64,000 nucleotides of DNA, taken from Methylobacterium cerastii. Its GTDB lineage: Bacteria > Pseudomonadota > Alphaproteobacteria > Rhizobiales > Beijerinckiaceae. This document shows positions 36,468-45,912 of the stretch, in pieces. Numbering within the stretch: position 1 is the stretch's first letter; every line of letters starts with the position of its first letter. The notes below the pieces were generated by a model. That model made no database searches, had not been told where the DNA came from, and worked only from the letters and a program-made list of their open reading frames with translations. Both the position numbers and the translations under genes were made by a program. The stretch is from NCBI RefSeq assembly GCF_022179125.1, contig NZ_BPQG01000018.1, forward strand, positions 51,456-115,455. Reading direction: 5' to 3'.

Positions 36468-38684
36468 TCACACGCCCTTCAGGCCTGCGAGGTCGAGGGG
36501 CAGCGAGCGCAGGCGCTGGCCCGTGGCGGCGAAGATCGCGTTGGAGATCGAGGGTGCCAGCACCGGGACGCCGGGCTCGCCGATGCCGGTCGGCGCCGCC
36601 GAGGACGGCACGATGTGGACCTCGACCACCGGCATCTCGCTCATCCGGGTCGGCTCGTAGGTGTCGAAGTTCTTCTCCTGCACCACGCCGTCCTTGAGGG
36701 TGATGCGGTTGCGCAGCACCGAGGAGAGGGCGAAGCCCACCGCGCCCTCGACCTGCGCACGGATCACGTCCGGGTTGACCGCGACGCCGACATCCACCGC
36801 CGCGACGATGCGGTTGACCTTCACCTTGGCGTCCTCAGCGGTGATGTCGGCGACCATCGCCACGTAGGAGCCGAAGGATTCGTGCGCGGCGATGCCGAGG
36901 CCCCGGCCCTTGCCGTTGGTCTTGGCTCCCGAATCCCAGTTCGCCTTCTCGGCGGCGAGCTTGAGCACGCCCGAGAGGCGCGGCGCGCCGGTCAGCAGCG
37001 AAAGCCGGTAGGCGAGCGGGTCGACGTCGGCGGCATGCGCCAACTCGTCGATGAACACCTCCATCGCCTGCGCGGTGTGGCTGTGGCCGACCGAGCGCCA
37101 CCACAGGACCGGCACGCCCTCGCGGGTGTTGTGGACCTCGAAGCGGTAGGCCGGCAGCGCGTAGGGCGTGTCGGACGCGCCCTCGACGGTGGTGGAATCG
37201 ATCCCGTTCTTGACGATCATCGCCTCGAAGGGCGAGCCGATCATGATCGACTTGCCGACCATGACGTGCTGCCAGCCGACGATCCCGCCCTTGGCGTCGA
37301 GGCCGGCGCGGACCTTGTGGTAGACGGTCGGGCGGTAGTAGCCGCCGGCCATGTCGTCCTCGCGGGTCCAGACCAGGTGCACCGACGCCTTGGCCCCCGT
37401 CGCCTTCAGGATGGTCGCGGCCTCGGCGACGTAGTCGGCCGAGGGCGTGGCGCGCCGTCCGAACGAGCCGCCGGCCCATTGCGTGTGCAGGCGGACCTTG
37501 TCGGTGGTGGTGCCCATCACCGCGGCGACGGCGGCCTGCTCGATCGTCTGGAACTGCAGGCCGGCGTAGACGTCGTAGCCGCCGTCCGGCGCGCGCTCGA
37601 TCGTGGCGTTCAGCGGCTCCATCGCGGCGTGCGCCAGGTAGGGGAAGGTGAACTCCGCCTCCAGCACCTTGGCCGCGCCCTTGATGCCGGCTTCCGGGTC
37701 GCCGCGCTCGGAGGCGACGAGGCCGGGCCGCTTGGCCTGTTCGCGGTAGCCGGCCAGGATCGCGTCGGAGGAGTGCGCCTCCGCCGCGCCGTCGTCCCAT
37801 ACGACTTTCAGCGCCTCGCGGCCCTTCATCGCCGACCAGGTGTCCTTGGCGACGACCGCGACACCGGACGGGATCGCGACGACGTCGACCACCCCCGCGA
37901 CCTTGCGGGTCGCCGCGTCGTCGAAGCTCTTCACCGTACCGCCAAAGCGCGGCGGGCGGGCGACGACGGCGGTGACCTGGCCGGGGCGGCGGATGTCGAG
38001 GGCGTAGACCGCGCTGCCGTCCGTCTTGGCGACGGAATCGAGGCGCGGCACGCGAGCGCCGATCAGCGTCCACTGGCTCGGGTCCTTCAGGTGCGGCTCC
38101 TGCGGCACCGGAAGCGTCGCCGCCGACGCGGCGAGTTCGCCGAACCGCGCCTGACGGTTCGAGCCCGCATGGCGGACGACGCCGTTCGCGACCGTGATCT
38201 CGCCCGCCGGCACCTTCCACTGGTAGGCGGCGGCGGCCACCAGCATCTCGCGGGCGGCGGCGCCCGCCTTGCGCAGCTGGAACCAGGAGTTGGCGACCGC
38301 GGTCGATCCGCCGGTCCCCTGGATCGGGCCCATCAACATGTTGTTGTAGCGGGCGGCGTCGGCGGGGGCGAACTCGGTGCGCACCCGCGACCAATCCGCG
38401 TCGAGCTCGTCGGCGAGGATGGTGGCGAGGCCGGTCGTGTTGCCCTGCCCCATGTCGAGGTGCTTGATGATCACCGTCACGGTGTCGTCGGACCCGATCC
38501 GCACGAAGGCGTTCGGGTCCGCCTTCACCCCCGAAAGGTCGGGGCCGGCGGCGGCGCGCGCCGTGTTCTTCAGGTCGAGGCGGAAGCCGACGACGATGGC
38601 GCCGGTCGCGGCGGCGCCCCCGGCGAGGAAGCTGCGGCGGGTCGCGCGCGGAAAGCGCGGGTCCGTCTGACGGATCTTCAGCAT
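36468..38684 (-). CDS. Molybdopterin-binding subunit of a periplasmic xanthine-dehydrogenase-family enzyme (IorB-like)
   Basis: This 738-aa large subunit begins with a Tat signal ([15 protein letters not shown]). Molybdopterin-binding motifs include [19 protein letters not shown] and the C-terminal [13 protein letters not shown] with the catalytic Glu. The architecture follows isoquinoline 1-oxidoreductase beta (IorB) and related aldehyde or nicotinate dehydrogenases. The [2Fe-2S] small subunit is encoded just upstream; no FAD subunit is present, as in IorAB-type enzymes that pass electrons to cytochromes. The substrate is unknown; aldehydes and N-heterocycles are both used by this group. Molybdenum-cofactor supply fits with moaB at the window edge. 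Confidence 0.9.
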   Translation of the reverse strand: MLKIRQTDPRFPRATRRSFLAGGAAATGAIVVGFRLDLKNTARAAAGPDLSGVKADPNAFVRIGSDDTVTVIIKHLDMGQGNTTGLATILADELDADWSRVRTEFAPADAARYNNMLMGPIQGTGGSTAVANSWFQLRKAGAAAREMLVAAAAYQWKVPAGEITVANGVVRHAGSNRQARFGELAASAATLPVPQEPHLKDPSQWTLIGARVPRLDSVAKTDGSAVYALDIRRPGQVTAVVARPPRFGGTVKSFDDAATRKVAGVVDVVAIPSGVAVVAKDTWSAMKGREALKVVWDDGAAEAHSSDAILAGYREQAKRPGLVASERGDPEAGIKGAAKVLEAEFTFPYLAHAAMEPLNATIERAPDGGYDVYAGLQFQTIEQAAVAAVMGTTTDKVRLHTQWAGGSFGRRATPSADYVAEAATILKATGAKASVHLVWTREDDMAGGYYRPTVYHKVRAGLDAKGGIVGWQHVMVGKSIMIGSPFEAMIVKNGIDSTTVEGASDTPYALPAYRFEVHNTREGVPVLWWRSVGHSHTAQAMEVFIDELAHAADVDPLAYRLSLLTGAPRLSGVLKLAAEKANWDSGAKTNGKGRGLGIAAHESFGSYVAMVADITAEDAKVKVNRIVAAVDVGVAVNPDVIRAQVEGAVGFALSSVLRNRITLKDGVVQEKNFDTYEPTRMSEMPVVEVHIVPSSAAPTGIGEPGVPVLAPSISNAIFAATGQRLRSLPLDLAGLKGV

Positions 38685-38753
38685 GGCGTGGCTCCGGTCA
38701 GTGCGGGAACGGGCGTAGGGTCTGGGGGCGACGGGCGACGCGGACGCGAGCGA

Positions 38754-39209
38754 TCACGCCAGCGTCTTGGCGGCCTCGTGGATCGCCGCGCGGATGCGCT
38801 GGTAGGTGCCGCAGCGGCAGACGTTGCCGTCCATGGCTCCGTCGATGTCGGCCTCGGACGGCTTCGGGTTCTCCGTGAGCAGGCCGATCGCGGACATGAT
38901 CTGCCCGGACTGGCAGTAGCCGCACTGGACCACGTCGAGCTTGCGCCACGCGCCCTGCACCGCCTCGGCGACGCGGCCGGACACGCCCTCGATCGTGGTG
39001 ACCTTGGCTTCGCCGACGTCGCCGACCCGGGTTTGGCAGGAGCGGACCGGCTGCCCGTCGAGGTGGACCGTGCACGCGCCGCACTGGGCGATGCCGCAGC
39101 CGTACTTGGTGCCGGTCTTGTCGAGGTGGTCGCGCAGCGCCCAGAGCAACGGCATCTCGGGGTCGGCGTCGATCGCGTGCCGGACGCCGTTGACGGTGAG
39201 GTTCAGCAT
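38754..39209 (-). CDS. [2Fe-2S] subunit of the molybdenum hydroxylase (IorA-like)
   Basis: This 151-aa two-cluster ferredoxin subunit has [25 protein letters not shown] (first, plant-type cluster) and QCGYCQSG with [11 protein letters not shown] (second cluster). It moves electrons from molybdopterin to an acceptor. It has no signal sequence of its own and is expected to be exported bound to the Tat-targeted large subunit (known for related heterodimers, inferred here). The ATG at 39209 is chosen because earlier codons do not fit the family. A 69-base gap precedes the large subunit gene. Confidence 0.92.
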   Translation of the reverse strand: MLNLTVNGVRHAIDADPEMPLLWALRDHLDKTGTKYGCGIAQCGACTVHLDGQPVRSCQTRVGDVGEAKVTTIEGVSGRVAEAVQGAWRKLDVVQCGYCQSGQIMSAIGLLTENPKPSEADIDGAMDGNVCRCGTYQRIRAAIHEAAKTLA

Positions 39210-39498
39210 CCGAGATCTCCCGCGCGTAAGTCTCTCTCGTCGATCGCTAGTCCCGGCACGCCCCGATGCGATGTGCGTCCGCGCACCCGCGGCGAACACT
39301 TGTTGACGCGCCATCGGCGAACGTCGGCCACCCGCCGGCGGCGAACACCTGGCACCGTGATCGCGACCTTCGCGCGATCAGGACAATCGTCGCGACCGCG
39401 GCAGGCCGTTCTTAACATATCGCGCGCAACGTCGGGCCTCTCATGTTGCGGTCCGGCGCGTCGAGCCGGCCCCCTTCGTCCAGCCTTCGAAGAGGCCG

Positions 39499-41055
39499 AT
39501 GTCCGAACTGACGGTCGAGATGGTGCAGCGCGGCCGCGGTCCTTCGTCGGAAGAGGCCGTGCGACGCCGTGGGGTCGCGCGCGACATGCGCTCGGCCCGG
39601 GAAAAGCTGACCTCGAAGACCGGCCTCGTGCGGGCGTTCGACTACGAGCTGCTGCGCCTCTACGCGCAGTACCGGGCGGGCGCCGGGATCCCGCTCGGCC
39701 TGTTCGCGATCGCGATGGCCAGCGCCGCCTGCTTCTGGGTGGAGCCGCTGGTCGCGTCGATCTGGGCGCTCTGCGCGTTCCTGATGATCACCCTCAACGC
39801 GTCGATGAGCCGGAGCTTCCTCCGCGCCGAGCCCGGCGCGGTGTCCCTCGCGCGCTGGCGCCGACGCTTCGCCTTCGGCGAGGTGATGCAGAGCCTGAGC
39901 TGGTCGGCGATCGTCGGCCTGGGCATGCTGGGCGGCTGGCACTTCGCGCTGTTCGGCCTGATCATCGCGGCCGCCGTCGCCACGATGGTGGCCGCCACCG
40001 TTCCGACCGCCGCCGCCGCCGCCCTCGTTCCCCTCGCGCTGGCGACCCTGTGCCTCCTGACCTTCGCCCGCGAGGCCGACGCCGTGATGCTCGTCGCGAT
40101 GGCGATCGGCTCGCAGATCTTCTTCCTCGGCCTGGCGCGGCGGATCTACACCTCCACTGTGGGCGCGCTGCAGTCGCGCGCGGAGAAGGATGCGGTGTTC
40201 GGCGAGCTGGAGCAGGCCAAGGCCAACTCCGACGAGGCCCGGCGCCGGGCGGAGGAGGCGAATCTCGCCAAGTCCCGGTTCCTGGCGACGATGAGCCACG
40301 AGTTGCGCACGCCGCTGAACGCCATCCTCGGCTTCTCCGAGGTGATGAAGAACGAGGTGTTCGGCCCACACACCGCGCCGAGCTACGGCGAGTATTCCAC
40401 CGACATCCACGACAGCGGGATGCACCTGCTGAACCTGATCAACGAGATCCTCGACCTCTCCCGGATCGAGGCCGGCCGCTACGAGCTCAACGAGGAGGCG
40501 GTGACGCTGGCCCACATCGTCGAGGAGTGCCGCCACATGATGGGGCTGAAGGCCCGCGGCAAGAACCAGACCTTCCTCGACTTCGTCGACGACACCCTGC
40601 CACGGCTCTGGGCCGACGAGCGCGCCCTGCGCCAGGTGGTGCTGAACCTGCTCTCGAACGCGGTGAAGTTCACCCCGCCCGGCGGCGAGATCACGATCAA
40701 GGTCGGCTGGACCAGCTCCGGCGGCCAGTACGTCGCGGTCAAGGACAGCGGCCCCGGCATCCCGGAGGACGAGCTCGGCACGGTCATGTCCTCGTTCGGC
40801 CGCGGTTCGCTCGCGATCAAGACCGCCGAGCAGGGCTCCGGCCTCGGCCTACCGATCGTGAAGGGCCTCGTCGACCTGCACGGCGGCAACTTCACCCTGA
40901 AGTCGCGCCCGCGCGAGGGCACCGAGGTGATCGTCACGCTGCCGGCGAGCCGGGTGATGGACACGCTCGCCGCCGTCGCCGTCGGGGGAGAGCCGGCACC
41001 CGAGACGCGGGCCGGCACGGGCCGCCCCAAGGCCCCGTCCGCCAAGGCCGCGTAA
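39499..41055 (+). CDS. Orphan membrane sensor histidine kinase (PleC/PdhS-like core)
   Basis: This 518-aa protein has four or five hydrophobic segments between about 60 and 205, then a short coiled coil. It continues with a HisKA domain with His267 (MSHELRTPLNAILGFSEVMKNEVFGP) and an ATPase domain (NLLSNAVKFTPPGGEI, VKDSGPGIPEDEL, GSGLGLPIVKGLVDLHGG). The FGP-containing HisKA closely resembles the PleC/PdhS/DivJ cell-cycle group of alphaproteobacteria. No response regulator is adjacent, so the partner, probably a DivK-like single-domain regulator, lies elsewhere. The input signal is unknown. The Ala/Pro-rich C-terminal tail is likely disordered. Confidence 0.88.
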   Translation: MSELTVEMVQRGRGPSSEEAVRRRGVARDMRSAREKLTSKTGLVRAFDYELLRLYAQYRAGAGIPLGLFAIAMASAACFWVEPLVASIWALCAFLMITLNASMSRSFLRAEPGAVSLARWRRRFAFGEVMQSLSWSAIVGLGMLGGWHFALFGLIIAAAVATMVAATVPTAAAAALVPLALATLCLLTFAREADAVMLVAMAIGSQIFFLGLARRIYTSTVGALQSRAEKDAVFGELEQAKANSDEARRRAEEANLAKSRFLATMSHELRTPLNAILGFSEVMKNEVFGPHTAPSYGEYSTDIHDSGMHLLNLINEILDLSRIEAGRYELNEEAVTLAHIVEECRHMMGLKARGKNQTFLDFVDDTLPRLWADERALRQVVLNLLSNAVKFTPPGGEITIKVGWTSSGGQYVAVKDSGPGIPEDELGTVMSSFGRGSLAIKTAEQGSGLGLPIVKGLVDLHGGNFTLKSRPREGTEVIVTLPASRVMDTLAAVAVGGEPAPETRAGTGRPKAPSAKAA

Positions 41056-41072
41056 GGGCTACGTGCAGGCGG

Positions 41073-41489
41073 TCAGCCGAGCCCGCCCATGGCACGCACC
41101 AGGTCCCACTCGGCGTCCGTCACCGGCTGCACCGACAGGCGCGAGTTGTTGACGAGCACCATGTCCTTGAGCGCCGACTCGGCCTTGATCGCATCGAGGG
41201 TGACAGGGTTCGGCAGTGCCTCGACTGCGGCGAGGTCGACCATGCCGAAGCGTCCGGTCGCGTCGGTGTGGTCCGGGTAGTACGGCTTGATCACGCGCAC
41301 GATCCCGACGACGGCCTTGCCCTCGTTCGAGTGATAGAAAAACCCGAGGTCGCCGACCTGCATCGCCATGAGCTGCTTCTTGGCGAGGTGGTTGCGCACC
41401 CCGTTCCAGTGGGTGCCGCCCTCACCCGCCGCGACCTGCTGCGCCCACGACCAGGTCGCGGGTTCGGACTTGTAGAGCCAGTAGGCCAT
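41073..41489 (-). CDS. EVE-domain protein
   Basis: This 138-aa EVE (PUA-superfamily) domain starts MAYWLYKSEPATWSW and continues GTHWNGVRNHLAKKQLMAMQVGDLGFFYHSNEGKAVVGIV, with YYPDHTD. This matches the Agrobacterium/Rhizobium EVE proteins of known fold. EVE domains bind modified bases, likely 5-methylcytosine or related nucleotides; a role in RNA or DNA modification sensing is inferred. Another ATG nine bases upstream is possible. It converges with the histidine kinase gene and ends the minus-strand run that begins at tsaD. Confidence 0.9.
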   Translation of the reverse strand: MAYWLYKSEPATWSWAQQVAAGEGGTHWNGVRNHLAKKQLMAMQVGDLGFFYHSNEGKAVVGIVRVIKPYYPDHTDATGRFGMVDLAAVEALPNPVTLDAIKAESALKDMVLVNNSRLSVQPVTDAEWDLVRAMGGLG

Positions 41490-41512
41490 CCGTCTCATCG
41501 CTCGTTCGAAAG

Positions 41513-42016
41513 TCAGGGCCGGCCGGCGGCGTCGGCCCAGAAGGCCAGGCTCGCCGGGTTGATCGGCGAACCCGCTTGCGCGTTGCGCAGGGTCGCGAAC
41601 GCGTGGAAATCCTGCGCTTCCGCCGCGCCGAGGAGGTCGCGGGTCGCCGTGAGGATGCGGGTAATGCGCAGGTGGTTGTGGTCGTGCGGCGCCAGCCACC
41701 GGTCGGTCCCGACGTAGAAGCGGCGCATGCGTGCGAGGGCGGCGCGCAGGCCCTCGCGGGCCGCCGGGTCGGCGCGGATCGCGTCCGCTTCGGCCGGCGT
41801 CAGCACCGGTGCGCCGGGCACGGCGCGGCTCGCCTGGGCGAGCGGGAAGCACCATTGGATGAAGTCGTGCACCGCCTCGATCCGCAGGTCGTCGAAGGCG
41901 AGCACCGTCGCCAGCGTGCGGCCGGCGCCGTCCGTGCCGGTGCCGGCGAGGAAGGCGTGGATCGGGGTCGCCGGGGTCGAGGTCGCTAGGGTCGAGGTCG
42001 CTGGGGTCGAGGTCAC
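41513..42016 (-). CDS. OGFr_N-domain (opioid-growth-factor-receptor-like) protein
   Basis: This 167-aa protein matches the conserved N-terminal domain of the OGFr family. Markers are a HAFLAGTGTDGAGRTLATVLAFDDLRIEAVHDFIQWCFPL core, APVLTPAEADAIRAD, and PHDHNHLRITRILTATRDLLGAA. The bacterial function is unknown; the name comes from the eukaryotic receptor and implies nothing about ligand. It begins at a GTG overlapping the gpsA stop (GTGA). Its first residues are encoded by three 15-bp repeats. Confidence 0.82.
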   Translation of the reverse strand: MTSTPATSTLATSTPATPIHAFLAGTGTDGAGRTLATVLAFDDLRIEAVHDFIQWCFPLAQASRAVPGAPVLTPAEADAIRADPAAREGLRAALARMRRFYVGTDRWLAPHDHNHLRITRILTATRDLLGAAEAQDFHAFATLRNAQAGSPINPASLAFWADAAGRP

Positions 42017-42017
42017 T
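41973..42017. repeat. Three tandem 15-bp repeats at the start of the OGFr-like gene
   Basis: Units GGGGTCGAGGTCGCT, AGGGTCGAGGTCGCT and GGGGTCGAGGTCACT run head to tail and encode a Thr/Ser/Pro/Ala pentapeptide pattern (about ATSTP) in the OGFr-like reading frame. The array runs into the gpsA stop codon. Copy number may vary between strains. Confidence 0.7.
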
Positions 42018-43017
42018 CGGCCTCCGCCTTCAGCGGTCGGGCGAGCAGCGCGGCGACCACGTCTTCGACGCTGGCGCGTCCGGCGACGATCGCCGCGACG
42101 GCTTCGGCGATCGGCATCTCGATCCCCTGCCCGCGGGCGAGCCCGACCAAGGCTGTCGCGGTGAAGGCGCCCTCGGCGAGCTTGCCCCCGGCGGCGGCCT
42201 CCGGCGCGGCGCCCTGCCCGAGCGCGAGGCCGAAGGCGAAGTTGCGCGATTGCGGCGAGGAGGCGGTGAGCACGAGGTCGCCGAGGCCCGACAGGCCCAT
42301 CAGCGTCTCGGGCCGGCCGCCGAAGCTGCGGGCGAACCGCATCAGCTCGGCGAAGGCGCGGGCGATCAGCGCGGCGCGGGCGCTCTCGCCGAGGCCGCGC
42401 CCGGCGACGATCCCCGCGGCGATGGCGAGCACGTTCTTGCCGGCCCCGCCGATCTCGACGCCGCGCACGTCGTCGGTGTGGTAGAGCCGCAGGGCCGGGC
42501 CGGACAGCAGGCGGGCGAGGCTCGCGGCGAGCCCGGCATCCGCGGCGGCCAGCGTCACCGCCGTCGGCAGGTTGCGGGCGACGTCCACCGCGAAGCTCGG
42601 GCCGGACAGGACCGCGACCGGCGCGCCCGCCGGCAACACCTCGGCCGCCACCGCGCTCATGAACGCGCCGGTCGTGCGCTCGATCCCCTTCGAGCACAGG
42701 ACCACCGGCGCGCCCGGCGCGAAGGCGGGGGCGAGCTGCGCGAGCACCGCGCGCGAGGTCTGCGCCGGCGTCACCATCAGCACCGCGTTCGCGCTGGCGA
42801 GGTCGCCGGCCTCGGCCGTCGCGCGGATGCGTGGATGCAGCTTGACGCCCGGCAGGTAGCGCGCGTTCTCGCGCGACGCTTCGAGTGCGGCGGCGGTTTC
42901 GGCGTCGCGCAGCCACAGGGTGACCGGCCGGCCCGCTGCCGCTGCGGCGTTCGCCAGCGCCGTGCCCCAGGCGCCGCCGCCGACCACCGCGACGGGTCGC
43001 GCGTTCTCGCCGGTCAT
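42013..43017 (-). CDS. gpsA: Glycerol-3-phosphate dehydrogenase (NAD(P)+)
   Basis: This 334-aa protein has the Rossmann motif VVGGGAWGTALANAAAAAG, SKGIERTTGAFMSAV, GPSFAVDVARNLPTAV, the catalytic Lys in EIGGAGKNVLAIAAG, and GLSGLGDLVLTASSPQSRN. GpsA makes sn-glycerol 3-phosphate from dihydroxyacetone phosphate for phospholipids. It overlaps the GNAT gene upstream (ATGA) and the OGFr-like gene downstream (GTGA) by four bases each. Confidence 0.96.
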   Translation of the reverse strand: MTGENARPVAVVGGGAWGTALANAAAAAGRPVTLWLRDAETAAALEASRENARYLPGVKLHPRIRATAEAGDLASANAVLMVTPAQTSRAVLAQLAPAFAPGAPVVLCSKGIERTTGAFMSAVAAEVLPAGAPVAVLSGPSFAVDVARNLPTAVTLAAADAGLAASLARLLSGPALRLYHTDDVRGVEIGGAGKNVLAIAAGIVAGRGLGESARAALIARAFAELMRFARSFGGRPETLMGLSGLGDLVLTASSPQSRNFAFGLALGQGAAPEAAAGGKLAEGAFTATALVGLARGQGIEMPIAEAVAAIVAGRASVEDVVAALLARPLKAEAE

Positions 43018-43967
43018 GCGGGCTCTCCGGCAAAATCCGCCGCGGCGAGGCGGTAGAGGACGTGCCGGCGCAAGGGGGCGTCGGCGGGAACCGCGGGATG
43101 GTCGAAATCCTCCGCCTGCACCATCCCAAGCCGCTCCATCACCCGCCGCGACGGCGTGTTGCCGAGGGCTGTGAACGCCACCACGCCTGGGAGCCCGCAA
43201 CGGCCGAACAGGTCCGCGAGGATCAGGCGCGCGGCGCGGGTGGCGATGCCGCGGCCCCAGGCCTCGGGGCTGAGGCGCCAGCCGATCTCGATGAGGCTGC
43301 CCGGGCGTTCGCCGCCGGCGAACGGCATCGCGCGCATCAACCGCATCGCGCCGACGAAGCCGAGGAACGGCCCGCTTGGCTCCTCGACGGCCCAGGGGCC
43401 GAAGCCGTCGGCCTCGAAGCGCCGGTCGAGGGCGCGGGCCTCGGTCAGGCTCTCGCCGGCCGACTTCAACTTCGGGAAATGGCGCATCACCTCCGGGTCG
43501 GCGTTCAGCCGCGCGAAGGGCGCGTCGTCCGCGCGGCGCCAGCGGCGCAGGCGCAACGACGCCGTCTCCAGGGTCGCGGGGGCCTCGGGCGGGCGGCGCT
43601 TGCCGCGCCATTGCAGCGAGCGCCGATTGAGCAGGGCGAGGTCGGCGCGCCCCGAAAGCACGGCGTTGCCGAGGTCGATCGCCACCGCGAGCCGATCGGG
43701 CGGCATGTTGGCCCAGGCCGGCGCGGCCACGCTCTCGCGCCACGGGCCGTTGCAGGCGTTGTCGAGGAGGATGCGCGCGAAGCAGTGGTCGTCGACGACG
43801 GGCCAATCCGGATGCGCGGGCGCGGCCTGCGGCAGCAGGCGGTCGACGAGGTCGCGCCAGCGCGCCTGCGGCTCGCCGACGGGAGGCGCGGCGTCCGGCT
43901 CGGGCGCAGGCGACCTCAGATCGCGAAAATTTCCGCGGGCGAGGACGTGGCGGGCGGCTCCGCTCAT
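43014..43967 (-). CDS. GNAT acetyltransferase fused to a second conserved domain
   Basis: The C-terminal half (about 130-317) is a GNAT fold ([66 protein letters not shown]), like ribosomal-protein or small-molecule acetyltransferases. The N-terminal 40-125 ([58 protein letters not shown]) is a separate conserved helical module. I recall it as a stand-alone protein in other alphaproteobacteria. The fusion, its acceptor and the reason for its place between tsaD and gpsA are unknown. Confidence 0.8.
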   Translation of the reverse strand: MSGAARHVLARGNFRDLRSPAPEPDAAPPVGEPQARWRDLVDRLLPQAAPAHPDWPVVDDHCFARILLDNACNGPWRESVAAPAWANMPPDRLAVAIDLGNAVLSGRADLALLNRRSLQWRGKRRPPEAPATLETASLRLRRWRRADDAPFARLNADPEVMRHFPKLKSAGESLTEARALDRRFEADGFGPWAVEEPSGPFLGFVGAMRLMRAMPFAGGERPGSLIEIGWRLSPEAWGRGIATRAARLILADLFGRCGLPGVVAFTALGNTPSRRVMERLGMVQAEDFDHPAVPADAPLRRHVLYRLAAADFAGEPA

Positions 43968-45034
43968 CCGGCGGTCGCCTCGGCGCGGGGTGCTTCGGCG
44001 GGAGGCACGTCGGCGAAGGGCCAGCGGGCGCGGGCCGGCGCGGTGATGTCGTCGGTCATGCCGAGCCGCAGGCGCTCGATGCCGGCCCAGGCGATCATCG
44101 CGCCGTTGTCGCCGCAGAGCGCCAGCGGCGGTGCGACGAAGGCGAGGCCCGCCTCCCCCGCCAGCGCCGCCAGCGCCCTACGGATCGCGCCGTTGGCCGA
44201 GACGCCGCCCGCGGCCACCAGGGCGGTCGGGTGCCCGGCGACGCCGGAGAAGGTGCGCAACGCCACGCGGACGCGGTCGACCACCACGTCGACCACCGCG
44301 GCCTGGAAGCCGGCGCAGAGGTCGGCGACGTCGCGCTCGGCGAGCGGCGCGGTGCGCTCCGCCTCGATCCGGAGGGCGGTCTTGAGGCCGGACAGGGAGA
44401 AGTTCGCGTCGCGGCGCCCGAGCATCGGCCGCGGCAGGGCGAAGCGCTCCGGGTCGCCGGCTTCCGCCATGCGCTCGACCTCGGGGCCGCCGGGATAGGC
44501 CAGCCCCAGGAGCTTGGCGACCTTGTCGAAGGCTTCGCCGATGGCGTCGTCGATGGTGCCGCCGAGGCGGACGTAGTCGCCGACGCCCTTCACCGCGACG
44601 AGCTGGGTGTGGCCGCCCGAGGCGAGCAGCAGCAGGTAGGGGAAGGCGAGGCCGTCGGTCAGCCGCGCGGTGAGCGCGTGCGCCTCGAGGTGGTTGACGG
44701 CGAGCAACGGCTTGCGCGCGACGAGCGCCAGGGTCTTGGCGGTGACGAGGCCGACCAGCACCCCGCCGATCAGGCCGGGGCCGGCCGCGACCGCGATGCC
44801 GTCCACGTCCTTGAGGGCCATGCCGGCGCGGTCCAGGGCGCGGGCGATCAGCCGATCCAGCACCTCGACGTGAGCGCGGGCGGCGATCTCGGGCACCACG
44901 CCGCCATAGGCCGCGTGCTCCGCGATCTGGCTCAGCACCTCGTTCGAGCGGATGACGCCGCGCCCGTCCTCGCCCGGCGCGACGATCGCGGCGGCGGTCT
45001 CGTCGCAGGTGGTTTCGATGCCCAGCACGTTCAT
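43964..45034 (-). CDS. tsaD: tRNA N6-adenosine threonylcarbamoyltransferase
   Basis: TsaD transfers the threonylcarbamoyl group to A37 of ANN-decoding tRNAs; it is essential in most bacteria. The 356-aa protein has the ASKHA fold markers [15 protein letters not shown], the iron/metal motif H115-LEA-H119, [29 protein letters not shown], and [13 protein letters not shown]. It heads the overlapped run tsaD-GNAT-gpsA-OGFr. Confidence 0.97.
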   Translation of the reverse strand: MNVLGIETTCDETAAAIVAPGEDGRGVIRSNEVLSQIAEHAAYGGVVPEIAARAHVEVLDRLIARALDRAGMALKDVDGIAVAAGPGLIGGVLVGLVTAKTLALVARKPLLAVNHLEAHALTARLTDGLAFPYLLLLASGGHTQLVAVKGVGDYVRLGGTIDDAIGEAFDKVAKLLGLAYPGGPEVERMAEAGDPERFALPRPMLGRRDANFSLSGLKTALRIEAERTAPLAERDVADLCAGFQAAVVDVVVDRVRVALRTFSGVAGHPTALVAAGGVSANGAIRRALAALAGEAGLAFVAPPLALCGDNGAMIAWAGIERLRLGMTDDITAPARARWPFADVPPAEAPRAEATAG

Positions 45035-45132
45035 GGTGACGATCGACGCTTCCGTTCCCGCGCGAACCCGCCCGCCCCGTGTATCCGCTCGGGGCGCCCC
45101 CCGGCAACGACCCGCGGCGCCGATCGCGCGCC

Positions 45133-45540
45133 TCAGGGCGTGTCGGCCTCGTCGGAGGCTTCCGCCTCCGGGATCGGCGCCGCGCCCCAGCCGGCCAGCA
45201 CCGCGTTCAACGCGTCGAGGACGAAGTGGCGGGCGCTGTCACGATCGTAGCCCTCGGCGAGGAGGTCGTCGTAATCGGTGAAGACGTGGCGGGCGTAGGC
45301 GACGAGGGCGAGCCGCGCCGCCGTCTCGGGCGCCGCTCCGCGCAGGCCCTGGCTGGCGAGCGCCGAATCGACGACCGCCTCGGCCTCGAACTCCGGCAGG
45401 CGCCGGGCGAGGCGTGCGAGCGCGGCCGCGACCTGCTCCCTTCGGTTGCGCGGCGCCCCGCCGTCCTGTCGCGCTGCGGGCAAACGACGCTCCCTCGGAT
45501 TCTCGGCGCGATCGGCCGGCATCGGTGGCGGGCGTGCCAT
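45133..45540 (-). CDS. DUF2293-domain protein
   Basis: The ATG at 45540 gives 135 aa. The conserved part is [59 protein letters not shown]. This is the DUF2293 pattern as I know it from alphaproteobacteria and fungi. No catalytic motif has been assigned to the family. It is about 100 bases upstream of tsaD on the same strand and diverges from a small exported protein gene. Confidence 0.82.
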   Translation of the reverse strand: MARPPPMPADRAENPRERRLPAARQDGGAPRNRREQVAAALARLARRLPEFEAEAVVDSALASQGLRGAAPETAARLALVAYARHVFTDYDDLLAEGYDRDSARHFVLDALNAVLAGWGAAPIPEAEASDEADTP

Positions 45541-45627
45541 AGTTTTTGACCGAGCGCACGCTAGGATGACGCCATCGACGTCGTGCCCGGGTCTGAGCCT
45601 GCACGCGCGACGCTCCCGGAGACGACC

Positions 45628-45885
45628 ATGATCCGCCGCCTCGCCTTCTTCCTGCTGATCCCCGCCCTCGCGACCGCCCCCGCGTTCGCGGAGAAGGCCG
45701 CCACCGGTGCGACCGTGCCTCGGCCCGCCGGCGCCCAGCCCACGAGCGAGGCCCGCAAGGAGTCGGCGATGAAGGCGGCGAATCAGGCCGAGATGCTCAA
45801 GGCGCAGAAGGCGTCCGCCGCCCGCGACAAGGCCTGGGACACGCGCACCCGCGCCTCGATGTCCTCGATCTGCAAGGGCTGCTGA
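45628..45885 (+). CDS. Small exported protein with C-terminal CxxC
   Basis: This 85-aa protein starts MIRRLAFFLLIPALATAPAFA, a complete signal peptide. The mature 65 residues are a charged helix (SEARKESAMKAANQAEMLKAQKASAARDKAWDTRTRASM) ending SSICKGC. The terminal CKGC could bind metal or heme-like ligands or form a disulfide; neither is established. No family recognised. It sits 27 bases before the ABC ATPase gene. Confidence 0.65.
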   Translation: MIRRLAFFLLIPALATAPAFAEKAATGATVPRPAGAQPTSEARKESAMKAANQAEMLKAQKASAARDKAWDTRTRASMSSICKGC

Positions 45886-45912
45886 GCGGCGCGCCGAGGC
45901 GCCGCACCGGCC

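Noticed and set aside
36240-41717. An 1825-codon open frame on the plus strand
   Set aside because: It covers the molybdenum hydroxylase, the [2Fe-2S] gene and the histidine kinase in the wrong frame. High-GC codon bias leaves the opposite and shifted frames open. Its composition (very rich in Arg, His, Gly, Val) is typical of a shadow.
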